This document shows positions 8,256 through 15,762 of a stretch of DNA of 40,068 nt, piece after piece; the first letter of the stretch is position 1; the number at the start of each line of letters is the position of its first letter. The notes beneath the pieces are model-generated. The model was not told the origin of the DNA and made no database searches. It saw only the letters and a program-made list of their open reading frames with translations. This DNA is from Bacteroidales bacterium (GTDB lineage: Bacteria; Bacteroidota; Bacteroidia; Bacteroidales; VadinHA17), in contig JAHYJA010000009.1 of assembly GCA_019429325.1 (NCBI GenBank), positions 1 to 40,068 on the forward strand. Direction: 5' to 3'. Both the position numbers and the translations under genes were made by a program.

Positions 8256-9134
8256 TTATTTTACCATTTTCGTCGAAGTGTTCGTCTCCATTGCGAGGGG
8301 AAAGGTCATCTGTCCGGATACATCGATCATCCCTTTCATTTTTGCAGACGTGTTCTGCTCAACAAAATAACCCTCTTTTATTGCAAAAAGCAGTGTTGCG
8401 GTGCCGGTAAATGTGCCTGAAACCGAAACACTCATGCCCTGTGATTCTGTTATCATTGTTTGTTGCCCGCTGAGTTCAGATGTGATCTTTGCACACTCTA
8501 TTCCATTAACTTTTTCTATTCCCTCGAATTTATTGACCGAACTGGTTATGGTTTTTATCGAAATTGAAGGTGTCGTTAAATCACTGGTATCGCTCGAGTT
8601 CCATGTCTCGCCGGGTCTGATTGGGTTAACCGGCAGATAAGGGAAAAAATCATTGAAAAGTTGTGATGCATTTGTTTCTCCGCTGCCCTCGATGAAATAA
8701 ACGAGATTTTGAGCTTCCTGCAGATCGGGTTCCTTTCCACATTGTGTAATGCTCATACTGAATGACCTGCCTTTAACGGATTGAACTGTGCCGCCGCTGT
8801 AACCCTGGGGAGAATTGATGACCTGACCGAGGGTGTCAATACGGATCTCCAGGGTCAGGTTTTCCCCTGAAGCAGCCACGCCCCTGACACTGCATCCCAT
8901 GATGCCATTCACAATGACATCCATTGATTGTCCTTCAATGTCCATCGTCTGGATTATTTTATTCGTGTGCAAATACTTAACATAATCACCGGCCGGGTAA
9001 TTATAGACAAGCTTAACAGGACCTGTTTGCGGGTTCGCGTCAGGGTGATCATTACTGGATCCTGCTGACATTAAAGCCAGTACAATGACTGATAATGCAG
9101 GGAGCAACATTTTAGCGACAGATTTTGTGTTCAT
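8256..9134 (-). CDS. Secreted protein of unknown function (DUF6263-like)
   Basis: A 292-residue protein with an N-terminal signal peptide (about residues 1-26, hydrophobic VIVLALMSAG). The mature part is beta-rich, begins KLVYNYPAGDYVKYLHTNKI and contains a late RPGETWNSSDTSDL turn. This resembles the DUF6263-type periplasmic proteins of Bacteroidota, whose function is not known. No catalytic motif or metal site was recognised. It runs on the minus strand downstream of the homocysteine operon with a 75-bp gap, and converges with the Rieske gene. The family assignment is tentative. Confidence 0.6.
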   Translation of the reverse strand: MNTKSVAKMLLPALSVIVLALMSAGSSNDHPDANPQTGPVKLVYNYPAGDYVKYLHTNKIIQTMDIEGQSMDVIVNGIMGCSVRGVAASGENLTLEIRIDTLGQVINSPQGYSGGTVQSVKGRSFSMSITQCGKEPDLQEAQNLVYFIEGSGETNASQLFNDFFPYLPVNPIRPGETWNSSDTSDLTTPSISIKTITSSVNKFEGIEKVNGIECAKITSELSGQQTMITESQGMSVSVSGTFTGTATLLFAIKEGYFVEQNTSAKMKGMIDVSGQMTFPLAMETNTSTKMVK

Positions 9135-9209
9135 TTTTAAGGTTTTATTGAAACGGAGGAATAAAGTTACTTAAAATATACCGGCCGGGCGAAAGAAGTC
9201 CGGTTTTTT

Positions 9210-9974
9210 TTAATCTTTCAGAATCTTAATTTCAATGAGCCCTCCGATCCCGGCCTTGTCATCTTTAATTATCACTACGGACAATATCCCGGGTATTTTC
9301 AGTGCTTGTTCGGTTGTCTCATCAATCATGCCGATACTGGTCACCCTGTTACAGAAAGCAGTCGCATAAGCGTCAGAGAGTGCTCCTGTCTGACAGGCAA
9401 TCATACAGGCATCAGCAGTGCCGAAGCTCCTGGAATGGCCTATGGTTCCAGAGGAGCAGCAGACTGCGAGAGGAGTCTGTTCCGGTTTGATGCTCAGGCC
9501 GATTTTGTCAGACAATCGAGATGATCCCGCAAAAACGGAAATTGTTGCCGGTGATTCAAGTTTCATAAAGATATCACCTCCATTTTCAACAACAACTTCG
9601 GGAAACCTGAATTCCTCCATCAGATCCCTGCAGATGTGTTCTGCGACAGCCCCGGCCACGGCGCTCATGGGTCCGGTCCCGGCTGACCGGGATGCCTGGT
9701 ACATCTCACTGATCAGCGGATGAAGATTATCAGGAGCATTGAGCGGGACAAGAGAATCAAGGAAATCCGGATACTCTCTTATATGTCTTTCAAGGAGATC
9801 ACGGTAAAAGAGTATCCGGTTGATAGAATAGGGTCTTACTGCAGGTGTAAATATGTGTGCAGTTACAGCTATCCACAGATCTGTTTCCAGATGACCGGCC
9901 CGGAAGTTTTTCCACCGGTCGTTGCCCATAGCGTTACGGTAGATCCTTGGCTGGTATGAACTGTTTTTAGTCAA
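9210..9974 (-). CDS. UPF0280 family protein (ApbE-related), homocysteine-synthesis cluster
   Basis: A 254-residue protein of the UPF0280 (COG2122) family. Signatures are YQPRIYRN at the N-terminus, AGTGPMSAVAGAVAE (about residue 100), VVENGGDIFMK (about 127-137) and the late GTADACMIACQTGALSDAYATA segment, which resembles ApbE flavin transferases. Family knowledge: UPF0280 genes occur with DUF39 and NIL-ferredoxin genes; genetics in Methanosarcina tied this set to homocysteine formation from aspartate semialdehyde and sulfide. Here the same three genes are adjacent and ordered DUF39, ferredoxin, UPF0280, with an 8-bp overlap to the ferredoxin gene. The exact reaction of this subunit is not established. 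Confidence 0.9.
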   Translation of the reverse strand: MTKNSSYQPRIYRNAMGNDRWKNFRAGHLETDLWIAVTAHIFTPAVRPYSINRILFYRDLLERHIREYPDFLDSLVPLNAPDNLHPLISEMYQASRSAGTGPMSAVAGAVAEHICRDLMEEFRFPEVVVENGGDIFMKLESPATISVFAGSSRLSDKIGLSIKPEQTPLAVCCSSGTIGHSRSFGTADACMIACQTGALSDAYATAFCNRVTSIGMIDETTEQALKIPGILSVVIIKDDKAGIGGLIEIKILKD

Positions 9975-10377
9975 TATCTATCGAGAAGAGATTCAGGGGA
10001 CATGATTTGAGGCAAAGTTCACATATAACACATTTCTCCGGTTCGAAGACAAGCTCTGCCGTTTGCCTGTTCATTTTAAGGGCACCGGCAAAACAGACTG
10101 CCGAACATGCCCCGCAGTGAATACAAAGCTCCTCATTGCAGTGTATCTTTTTCTCAATGGGTTCACACTCCACATTCTGTTGTCTGATATAGGCCATACC
10201 CTCTTTCAGGACTTTAGCAGGTGCTGTCATCTCCATCACCAGCCGTCCTATCTTGCCCGGCGAGACATCAGCTTTCACTATGTTCACCATTATGTCAAAC
10301 CTTTTTATCAGATTATATGTTATTGGTTCCCCTGTTGATTCCGGGGGAAATGTTAAAACAAATCTTTTACTGGTCAT
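9967..10377 (-). CDS. NIL domain-containing 4Fe-4S ferredoxin, homocysteine-synthesis cluster
   Basis: A 136-residue protein: NIL domain (residues about 3-75, RFVLTFPPESTGEPITYNLI then DVSPGKIGRLVMEM) followed by two ferredoxin motifs, CIHCGACSAVC (about 92-102) and CVICELCLKSCP (about 120-131), enough for two [4Fe-4S] clusters. NIL domains are otherwise found in methionine ABC transporter ATPases. Such NIL-ferredoxins accompany DUF39 proteins in sulfide-dependent homocysteine synthesis and probably supply electrons. The gene starts 25 nt after the DUF39 stop and overlaps the UPF0280 gene by 8 bp. Confidence 0.92.
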   Translation of the reverse strand: MTSKRFVLTFPPESTGEPITYNLIKRFDIMVNIVKADVSPGKIGRLVMEMTAPAKVLKEGMAYIRQQNVECEPIEKKIHCNEELCIHCGACSAVCFAGALKMNRQTAELVFEPEKCVICELCLKSCPLNLFSIDID

Positions 10378-10402
10378 TGTCTGAGTTTTTAATTGTTAAA
10401 GA

Positions 10403-11554
10403 TCAAATTCTGATCTCCAGCTTGTTGAGTCCGGAGGTTTTCGGAAAGAGTGCCACTGGTTCCGTAAGGAGGAACCTGCCTTCGGTGATCTCATTCTTAA
10501 GTATTTCAGCAATCTCTCTTGCCACTTTGACACTCGATAATGGAGCAGTTCTTATCTTTTTCCCTTCCAGAATTATCTCGCCCGAAAAGAGGGATTCATA
10601 ATCGGTTTGTCCAAGAACTTCAAAATTACCTGAACCATAATCAATTATATTTGTCTGTATCTGGCTGTTGCGAATGGTCAGTCTGTGTGCCATATCCTCA
10701 TCTATCACCGGGACCGGTATTCCTATTCCCACGAACATCGACACGCCATACTTTTCATAATAGACTGCTTTGATGAATCGCGTGCTCATCTGTTTTGCGT
10801 CGCCTATCAGTGCCAGGGTAGCTGCGTTACCCACCGGCACTCCGGATACATTCATTGGTTTACCCGTATTGAACTGGGTACCGTTCCATGCAACATAGCC
10901 GGTGGTCCCGCCAAAGAAGATGCGGGTTCCGATACCTATTGTCCGCAGGTCAGGATCGTTAAGCAGCGGGCTCAGCTCACCGGAGGTTGAGAAGTTGGCG
11001 TTTCCGAAGAGGGGCAGAAGGGTGCCCATGTATGTGAATTTCAGCTTTGAGGTGCTGTTCACTGCTACATTATAGTTCTGATAGGCATTTCTCGGATTGA
11101 ACATGATGAATTCATTAACCGAGTTTTTGTTGACAAATGTTTTTATCTCGGTTCTGGGATAACAGTCGGTGCCTTTGGCCGTAGCCTGAAGCAGGATGTC
11201 TTTTCCTGCAATGAGATCCTCTATCACGTGTGCACCGCCGTATGAATCGTAAGGCATTGCCGTTTCCGTGGCACCTATGTAGGCATCGACGGCTGCCACA
11301 CCTCCGTAAGCCGGGACGTTGTTCAGGGTGAGTCTTTCCATGCGCATAGGCGGAGACGAATGACCGAAGTTGATAAAGGCACCCGATGAGCACATTGGAC
11401 CGAAAGTGGCGGTTGTAACCACATCGACCCTTCGTGTTATCTCTGCAGGGGTCAGTTCTTTACCCATTGCCGAAACCTGTTCGGCTGTCAGAACAACGGC
11501 TTTGCCGCTTCTGATCTTTTCATTGATCTCCTCAATGCTTCTTTTCCGTGACAT
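10403..11554 (-). CDS. DUF39 homocysteine biosynthesis protein
   Basis: A 383-residue member of DUF39 (COG1900), the family shown genetically in Methanosarcina to take part in making homocysteine from aspartate semialdehyde and sulfide. Recognisable parts: N-terminal SIEEINEKIRSGKAVVLTAE, TATFGPMCSSGAFINFGHS (about residues 48-66) with a conserved cysteine, AVDAYIGATE, TDCYPRTEIKTF (second conserved cysteine) and the FFGGTTGYVAWNGTQ region. No CBS domains are appended, unlike some archaeal homologues. It is the first gene of the operon and lies behind a SAM-I type riboswitch, which fits feedback by the end product of methionine metabolism. Confidence 0.93.
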   Translation of the reverse strand: MSRKRSIEEINEKIRSGKAVVLTAEQVSAMGKELTPAEITRRVDVVTTATFGPMCSSGAFINFGHSSPPMRMERLTLNNVPAYGGVAAVDAYIGATETAMPYDSYGGAHVIEDLIAGKDILLQATAKGTDCYPRTEIKTFVNKNSVNEFIMFNPRNAYQNYNVAVNSTSKLKFTYMGTLLPLFGNANFSTSGELSPLLNDPDLRTIGIGTRIFFGGTTGYVAWNGTQFNTGKPMNVSGVPVGNAATLALIGDAKQMSTRFIKAVYYEKYGVSMFVGIGIPVPVIDEDMAHRLTIRNSQIQTNIIDYGSGNFEVLGQTDYESLFSGEIILEGKKIRTAPLSSVKVAREIAEILKNEITEGRFLLTEPVALFPKTSGLNKLEIRI

Positions 11555-11652
11555 AAGTTTAAAATTAAGTGTTCATAAAGAACTTTCTTCAGCAGTCTTT
11601 GTTACTGGGATAAAACTTTATTAAGGCTTTAAGCTGTTCGCAAAAACTTCAA

Positions 11653-11756
11653 TTTATAATTCCCTCTCCGGGTAGGTTTTAGCACCATTCGGAATACTAT
11701 GGTCCGTGGTTGCTAGAGGATCTCAGAGCCTAATCTCTCCCCTCTTCTCTATAAAC
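11653..11756 (-). ncRNA. SAM-I (S-box) riboswitch aptamer
   Basis: Read on the minus strand, the leader of the DUF39 operon has the hallmarks of a SAM-I aptamer. P1 is closed by TTTATA (11755-11750) pairing with TATAAA (11658-11653). Then comes a purine-rich GGGGAGAGATTAGGCTCTGA segment, the near-invariant AGCAACC (11714-11708), a P3-like hairpin with CGGA and TCCG arms, and the core GGTGCTAAAACC (11686-11675). The arrangement agrees with the known S-box order. It lies 98 nt upstream of the start codon. No strong U-tract terminator is visible between aptamer and gene, so control may act at translation. This is by eye; no covariance model was run. Confidence 0.85.
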
Positions 11757-11789
11757 CAGGCTTTTCTTGCGAAAAGGATGGATACGGGC

Positions 11790-11820
11790 CAAATATAGTC
11801 AGAAGTGTTAACATTTGCAA
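11790..11820 (-). promoter_or_regulatory. Promoter of the SAM-riboswitch/homocysteine operon
   Basis: On the minus strand TTG (11820-11818) is followed after 20 nt by TATATTTG (11797-11790), an exact match to the Bacteroidota -7 consensus TAnnTTTG with correct spacing. The predicted start of transcription falls about 25-30 nt before the riboswitch P1 helix, so the whole aptamer would be transcribed. Confidence 0.7.
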
Positions 11821-11831
11821 TAACTAATGGA

Positions 11832-11879
11832 ATGTTTCAAAGTTTCAGAGTTTCAATGTTTCAATGTTTCAGGGTTTGC
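11832..11879. repeat. Octamer tandem array, left copy (ATGTTTCA-type, about 6 units)
   Basis: Six consecutive 8-bp units of the form (a/g)(t/a)gtttca, for example ATGTTTCA, AAGTTTCA, GAGTTTCA, then two more ATGTTTCA and a final degenerate unit. The same octamer family recurs in the same orientation at 13783-13838, on the other side of the fucose-isomerase-like gene. A short frame of 75 codons crosses this array but looks like translated repeat, not a gene. Confidence 0.8.
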
Positions 11880-12137
11880 CTGCGGCGAGCTCGGCGCGGA
11901 GCGCCTCGGTTCAGGGTTTAGCTTCGCCGGGTTCCCTTCGAGCGGTTGTAACCAGGGCCGGTCGATGATAGTCAGGTTCACGCCGGAAGGCTGTTATCTG
12001 ATTGAAGAAGTGTTACCAGGTGAAACAGAAAAGAAAGGATTTAATGAAAAATAAGTTATAAATTTGATAATCCGTGGCCGCGTAACGGGGAGTAATAATC
12101 AGTATAAATCTGAGGACCTTCTTAAAAATATACAATC
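11880..12137. other. Intergenic stretch with GC-rich short palindromes
   Basis: No convincing gene. The first half has GC-rich small palindromes (such as GAGCTCGGCGCGGAGCGCC around 11888-11906 and TTCGCCGGGTTCCCTTCGAGCG near 11924), which differ in base composition from the coding DNA. A -7-like TAAATTTG at 12059-12066 could serve the downstream gene, leaving a leader of about 65 nt, but its -33 partner is poor. Confidence 0.5.
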
Positions 12138-13727
12138 ATGGAAAACTTAAGGAACACTTGTTCAGGAAGTTCTGGCTTATGCCCCAGAACCAGAAGGGGA
12201 TTTATCTCCACTTGTGCAGCAGCAGGTGCATGCATGGCGATATCACCCATGAATGTCTTTGGATCTTTATCCGAATACTCAGGTGTTGCTGGCAGGATGA
12301 GAATACGAATTGTATATTCATTGCATGACATTGTTCAGCCTGTACCGGACTGGCCTAATATTGCCTTTGATTTCCGTCCCCATATTAATAGCATTAATGA
12401 AGCTTTAACCAAAGCTTTCCCCCGCTATGAATTCATTTCAACTTATGCATCCGGACCAGAGGATGCTGAAAAGATTTCCAGTGATGATGGCAATTCTGCA
12501 TTGGATGGATATATCGTTTTCCAGATGAATTGCTGGAACAGGGTTGTTCAGACAATAGCGAATACAGGAAAGCCTGTATTATATGTTGATTTCAAATACG
12601 CCGGAAGCGGTGGGTTTCTGGTATACACATCGGATTTTATATTGACAAAGCAACCTAATGTTGGTTTCGTTTCCTCTCAACGGATCGAAGATTTAATATC
12701 TGCTGTTAAATGCTTTGACATTGTTGCGAAGGGTGGCCCGCTAAGTGCTTTTGTCGAAGCAACGGTTCAGGCACGTATAAAGTCAACAAGAAAATCCGCG
12801 ACGCTTACATACAAAGCAGACAATATCCGTTCATTGCCGGTTGATGAAACCCTTCGCCGCATGAAAGAATCAAGGATTGTTGCATTAATTGACGGGACTT
12901 CCCGCAGTGCGGATCCGGTTATGGGAATACCGGTCGAATACGCTTCTCTGGCAGAACTCAATTATTTATGGGAAAAAAGTGATCCGCACGAGGCTGAGGA
13001 AGTGGCTCAGCGCTGGCAGGAGAAAGCAGTTAATGTCATTGGTCCGAGACCAAACATTATTCAGGATTCAGCCGCTATGTACCTGGCAATGAAAACTATG
13101 TTAAAAAATCACAATGCCAATGCAATAACTGTTAACTGCCTTGGAGGCTTCTATGGGAATCAGATAAATGCTTACCCCTGTCTTGGATTTATGGAATTAA
13201 ATAATGAAGGATTGATAGGGGCTTGTGAATGTGATATTGATTCAACTGCAACCATGGTTGCCATCACTTCCATGACAGAAGGAAGGCCGGGATTTATCTC
13301 TGATCCTGTAATTGATACCTCAAAGAATCAGATAATATATGCACATTGCATTTCACACACCAAACCATTTGGCCCGGAAGGACCCGAAAATCCGTTTGAA
13401 ATATTAACTCACTCTGAAGACAGGCAGGGAGCCTGTAATCGTTCCATCCTCCCGCTTGGTTATATAACAACCACACTCCGGTTTGGTCGCAATCTTAAAG
13501 AAATTGTTTTGCATCAGGGCATTACAGTGGAAAACGATCCTGATGACCGGGCATGTCGCACAAAACTTTGTGCTGAACCCGTTGGCGATCTGGAAAAACT
13601 ATTCTACACCGGACAATGGGGCGGCAGGAGGTTCGGATGGCATCGTGTCACTTTCTATGGTGACTTAAAAGAGCAGGTCTATGCTTTGGCAGAAGCAACC
13701 GGCTGGAAAGTTATTGAAGAAGCATAA
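12138..13727 (+). CDS. Tat-exported L-fucose isomerase-like protein
   Basis: A 529-residue protein. Residues about 16-40 form a Tat leader: TRRGFISTCAAAGACMAI followed by hydrophobic sequence. The rest follows the fold pattern of L-fucose/L-arabinose isomerase family proteins. The late segment with NCLGGFYGNQINAYPCLGF, NNEGLIGACECDIDSTATM and GRPGFISDPVIDTSKN (about residues 333-400) carries the glutamate and aspartate positions used for metal binding in that family, and IIYAHCISH supplies the late histidine. A sugar isomerase-like fold outside the cytoplasm is unusual; the substrate is unknown and activity cannot be claimed. It has no metabolic partner nearby and is flanked on both sides by octamer repeats. 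Confidence 0.8.
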   Translation: MENLRNTCSGSSGLCPRTRRGFISTCAAAGACMAISPMNVFGSLSEYSGVAGRMRIRIVYSLHDIVQPVPDWPNIAFDFRPHINSINEALTKAFPRYEFISTYASGPEDAEKISSDDGNSALDGYIVFQMNCWNRVVQTIANTGKPVLYVDFKYAGSGGFLVYTSDFILTKQPNVGFVSSQRIEDLISAVKCFDIVAKGGPLSAFVEATVQARIKSTRKSATLTYKADNIRSLPVDETLRRMKESRIVALIDGTSRSADPVMGIPVEYASLAELNYLWEKSDPHEAEEVAQRWQEKAVNVIGPRPNIIQDSAAMYLAMKTMLKNHNANAITVNCLGGFYGNQINAYPCLGFMELNNEGLIGACECDIDSTATMVAITSMTEGRPGFISDPVIDTSKNQIIYAHCISHTKPFGPEGPENPFEILTHSEDRQGACNRSILPLGYITTTLRFGRNLKEIVLHQGITVENDPDDRACRTKLCAEPVGDLEKLFYTGQWGGRRFGWHRVTFYGDLKEQVYALAEATGWKVIEEA

Positions 13728-13782
13728 TTGCTTGATTTGCGGGAATGCTTTTACTCAAGTATTTAATTTAAATAATCACGGG

Positions 13783-13838
13783 AGTTTCAGAGTTTCAGAG
13801 TTTCAGGGTTTCAAAGTTTAAAAGTTTAAAAGTTTCTT
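13783..13838. repeat. Octamer tandem array, right copy (AGTTTCAG-type, 7 units)
   Basis: Seven successive 8-bp units: AGTTTCAG three times, GGTTTCAA, AGTTTAAA twice, and AGTTTCTT. It is the same octamer family and orientation as the array at 11832-11879. Together they bracket the fucose-isomerase-like gene and about 350 bp of flanking non-coding DNA. Confidence 0.85.
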
Positions 13839-13960
13839 GTCTTCCGTCTTTAATGGCTCAGGGCACCAGCCTTCGCGTAAAGCTTCGGCTGGCAAAGCAG
13901 GGCTCAGGGCAGGGAGTAGAGAACGAAGGAGCGACAGAGCGACAAAGCGAGGGAGCGAAT
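13839..13960. other. Non-coding stretch with short degenerate repeats
   Basis: Contains a hairpin-like CAGCCTTCGCGTAAAGCTTCGGCTG (about 13867-13891; arms CAGCC and GGCTG) and runs of degenerate GAGCGACA-type units (about 13929-13956). No open frame of interest. It continues the repeat-rich tract that follows the fucose-isomerase-like gene. Confidence 0.5.
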
Positions 13961-13993
13961 ATAGTCATTCAATAGTCATTCGATAGTCATTCA
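13961..13993. repeat. Three tandem copies of an 11-bp unit
   Basis: ATAGTCATTCA, ATAGTCATTCG and ATAGTCATTCA follow each other without spacers. An almost perfect 18-bp palindrome (13986-14003, GTCATTCAATTGTATGAC) then turns the GTCAT motif into ATGAC, which is the motif used in the 46-bp repeats that follow. The two arrays are therefore arranged head to head. Confidence 0.85.
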
Positions 13994-14009
13994 ATTGTAT
14001 GACAATTAA

Positions 14010-14119
14010 TGACGGCGCAGCCGAATGACAATTAATGACGTCGCGCAGCGACAAATGACGGCGCAGCCGAATGACAATTAATGACGTCGCGCAGCGACAA
14101 ATGACGGCGCAGCCGAATG
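14010..14119. repeat. 46-bp tandem repeat, about 2.4 copies
   Basis: The period is exactly 46 bp (copies of GACGGCGCAGCCGAATGAC start at 14011, 14057 and 14103). Each unit carries two mini-hairpins with the same GCA loop, CGGC-GCA-GCCG and GTCGC-GCA-GCGAC, separated by an AATGACAATTAATGAC spacer. Copies are identical over their overlap, so amplification is recent. There are no unique spacers, so it is not a CRISPR array. Confidence 0.9.
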
Positions 14120-14176
14120 ATGCGGTCTTCGGTCGTAAATTTAACATTCACATTATGATAATCGAAAAACAAATTA

Positions 14177-14184
14177 TATTTTTG
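14177..14184 (+). promoter_or_regulatory. Candidate -7 box of tRNA-Pro
   Basis: TATTTTTG fits TAnnTTTG and lies 54 nt upstream of the tRNA, within a short AT-rich stretch directly after the repeat arrays. The -33 element is not clear, so this is a modest candidate. The remaining sequence from 14120 to the tRNA shows no gene. Confidence 0.4.
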
Positions 14185-14237
14185 CGGCGGATTAAATCCA
14201 CCTTCGTCCCGATAAATCAGGACTATGGTGGACACAG

Positions 14238-14312
<75 letters not shown>

Positions 14313-14355
14313 CAAACAAAAAGCCCGGCCGCGAAAGCGGCAGGGCTTTGTTTGT
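14313..14355 (+). terminator. tRNA-Pro terminator hairpin (arms A and B of a larger palindromic element)
   Basis: Immediately after the tRNA, AAAGCCC and GGGCTTT enclose GCCGC-GAAA-GCGGC with a single mismatch, followed by GTTTGTT. The stem can extend outward with CAAACAAA against TTTGTTTG. It looks like a factor-independent terminator for the tRNA, but the same arms can pair differently with a second hairpin downstream (see the 14314-14440 element). Confidence 0.75.
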
Positions 14356-14440
14356 TATGAGCGTTGCAGGCTTGCCTGCATAAGCGAAAGAACAAACAAA
14401 GCCCTGATGTCACGCGTAAGCGTGACCGGGCTTTTTGTTT
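14314..14440. repeat. 127-bp nested palindromic element (cruciform or MITE-like)
   Basis: Ends are perfect 15-bp inverted repeats: AAACAAAAAGCCCGG (14314-14328) and CCGGGCTTTTTGTTT (14426-14440). Inside, 14341-14356 is the exact 16-bp reverse complement of 14391-14406. The two inner loops form their own hairpins (CCGC-GAAA-GCGG at 14329-14340; TCACGC-GTAA-GCGTGA within 14407-14425) and the apex holds TGCAGGC-TT-GCCTGCA (14367-14382). The element can fold as one cross-shaped structure or as two successive terminators. No target-site duplication and no protein coding potential were seen. Confidence 0.8.
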
Positions 14441-14625
14441 TAGTCACTCCATCACCAGGATCACGCGAACGCAGTGAGCGTAATCCCCTGAATCCGCACC
14501 AAATGACAGGCTTTTTGTTTCAGTCAGTTCAATATCAGAATATTATTTTCCCGTCCTGGTAGATGTGCAGAAATTCAATTGTCCTGATAAAGTGGTCAGT
14601 CACCTGACTGATGTTGAGGTGGAGC
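14441..14625. other. Non-coding stretch with partial repeat of the palindromic element
   Basis: Contains an inverted pair GGATcACGC / GCGTaATCC (about 14458-14486) and, at 14508-14528, a diverged second copy of the right end of the preceding element (AGGCTTTTTGTTTCAGTCA against GGGCTTTTTGTTTTAGTCA). No gene was recognised; the convergent-side end of the ABC permease gene follows. Confidence 0.5.
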
Positions 14626-15762
14626 TTAGTGCCATTTGAATATTTTCAGACCGGCACTGAAGAAAAGAATGCCTATTACAGAAAGTACCAGAATTGATAT
14701 ACCAACCTCACTATAACCGGCTCCTTCATTAAATATGCTTCTGATCCCGTCTGTCATCAATGTAAGCGGAAGAACCTTAATTATCTTAACGCTCCAGTCA
14801 GGGAAATTCTGGTAGCTGAAGAAGATACCGGATAAAACCACCATAGGCATAACAACTGCATTGATAAGTCCATTACCGACCTCGGTATTTGATGTATGAG
14901 ATGAAACAAAGACTGCAATTCCTGCAAATGCCATGTTTCCTGCAATGAACATCAGTATAAGGGCAGAGATGCTTCCCTGGACCATTATATTAAATATGAT
15001 AAGGGTGAATAGTATCAGTATTAAAGCTTCCACAACGTTCATTGTCAGCCTGACAGTTATCAATGCAACCAGAAAATGTGATTTTCTCATTGGTGTTGCT
15101 ACAAGACGACGAAGAAGTTTTTTGGAACGTTTTTCAATAATGCCGTAACTAATTCCCCACATTGTGGACATCATCACTCCCATTGTGATCAGACCGGGTA
15201 CCAGAAAATCGATATAACGGGTCCCGGTAACCGTGAGCGGTTTGATCTCAGAATTGCTTTCAACATTAAGAACCGCCCCTGAACCTAATATGTCACGGAG
15301 CTTACGGAATGTAAGTTCTGCATCAGCATTTACCGGGTCAAAATGATATTCGGTTTTCCCATTGTTGCTCTGCAATATCAGATTTACAGTTCCTCTCTTA
15401 AGCATCACCATCGCCTCAGGCCAGTCCATTTCATAAAAAAGAAAAAGAGTGTTTCCAAGTTTGTCATCCTTATGGTCATACTTCCAGTCATAATCTTCTT
15501 TTGAATCCGGTTGTTTTTTTATGCAGTTCTTTTCAAGAAACCCGGATAATTCAGAATCTCCTCTGTCAGAAATGCCGGAGGACCGGCTTACAGCAACCTT
15601 CCGCACAACATCGGCTTTTTTTGTAAAAGCCAGTCCAAGTCCCAGCGATATAAGTATGGGGAACAATATTCCCCAGAAAAGAACACCGGGTTCACGGGTT
15701 ATTTCGTGGTACAAGGCTAATGTAAGCTGCCATAACTGGTTCAGCCGTAAAAACTTAATCAT
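14626..15762 (-). CDS. ABC-2 type transporter permease
   Basis: A 378-residue permease of the ABC-2 exporter class: one N-terminal membrane span (about residues 28-46, LFWGILFPILISLGLGLAFT), a large external loop of about 150 residues, then five further spans (about 190-210, 230-260, 265-290, 300-325, 350-372). The conserved region with GVMMSTMWGISYGIIEKRSKKLLRRLVATPMRKSHFL-type sequence before the third span is typical. It has a strong purine-rich ribosome site (GGAGGAGGATAA) directly before the ATG and overlaps the upstream ATPase gene by 8 bp. Together they form an exporter whose substrate (drug, lipid or polysaccharide) cannot be told. Confidence 0.9.
   Translation of the reverse strand: MIKFLRLNQLWQLTLALYHEITREPGVLFWGILFPILISLGLGLAFTKKADVVRKVAVSRSSGISDRGDSELSGFLEKNCIKKQPDSKEDYDWKYDHKDDKLGNTLFLFYEMDWPEAMVMLKRGTVNLILQSNNGKTEYHFDPVNADAELTFRKLRDILGSGAVLNVESNSEIKPLTVTGTRYIDFLVPGLITMGVMMSTMWGISYGIIEKRSKKLLRRLVATPMRKSHFLVALITVRLTMNVVEALILILFTLIIFNIMVQGSISALILMFIAGNMAFAGIAVFVSSHTSNTEVGNGLINAVVMPMVVLSGIFFSYQNFPDWSVKIIKVLPLTLMTDGIRSIFNEGAGYSEVGISILVLSVIGILFFSAGLKIFKWH

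Noticed and set aside
9180-9212. CCGG hairpin with an adjacent T-run as terminator of the homocysteine operon
   Set aside because: The T-run is on the plus strand, whereas the operon is on the minus strand; the stem is only about 5 bp. Could be something, but not supported.
11827-12054. 75-codon frame on the plus strand
   Set aside because: It translates octamer repeats and palindromic DNA; no protein-like features and no promoter in place.
13961-14119. Possible CRISPR array
   Set aside because: Units are contiguous with no unique spacers, units are identical and contain internal hairpins; no cas genes are nearby.
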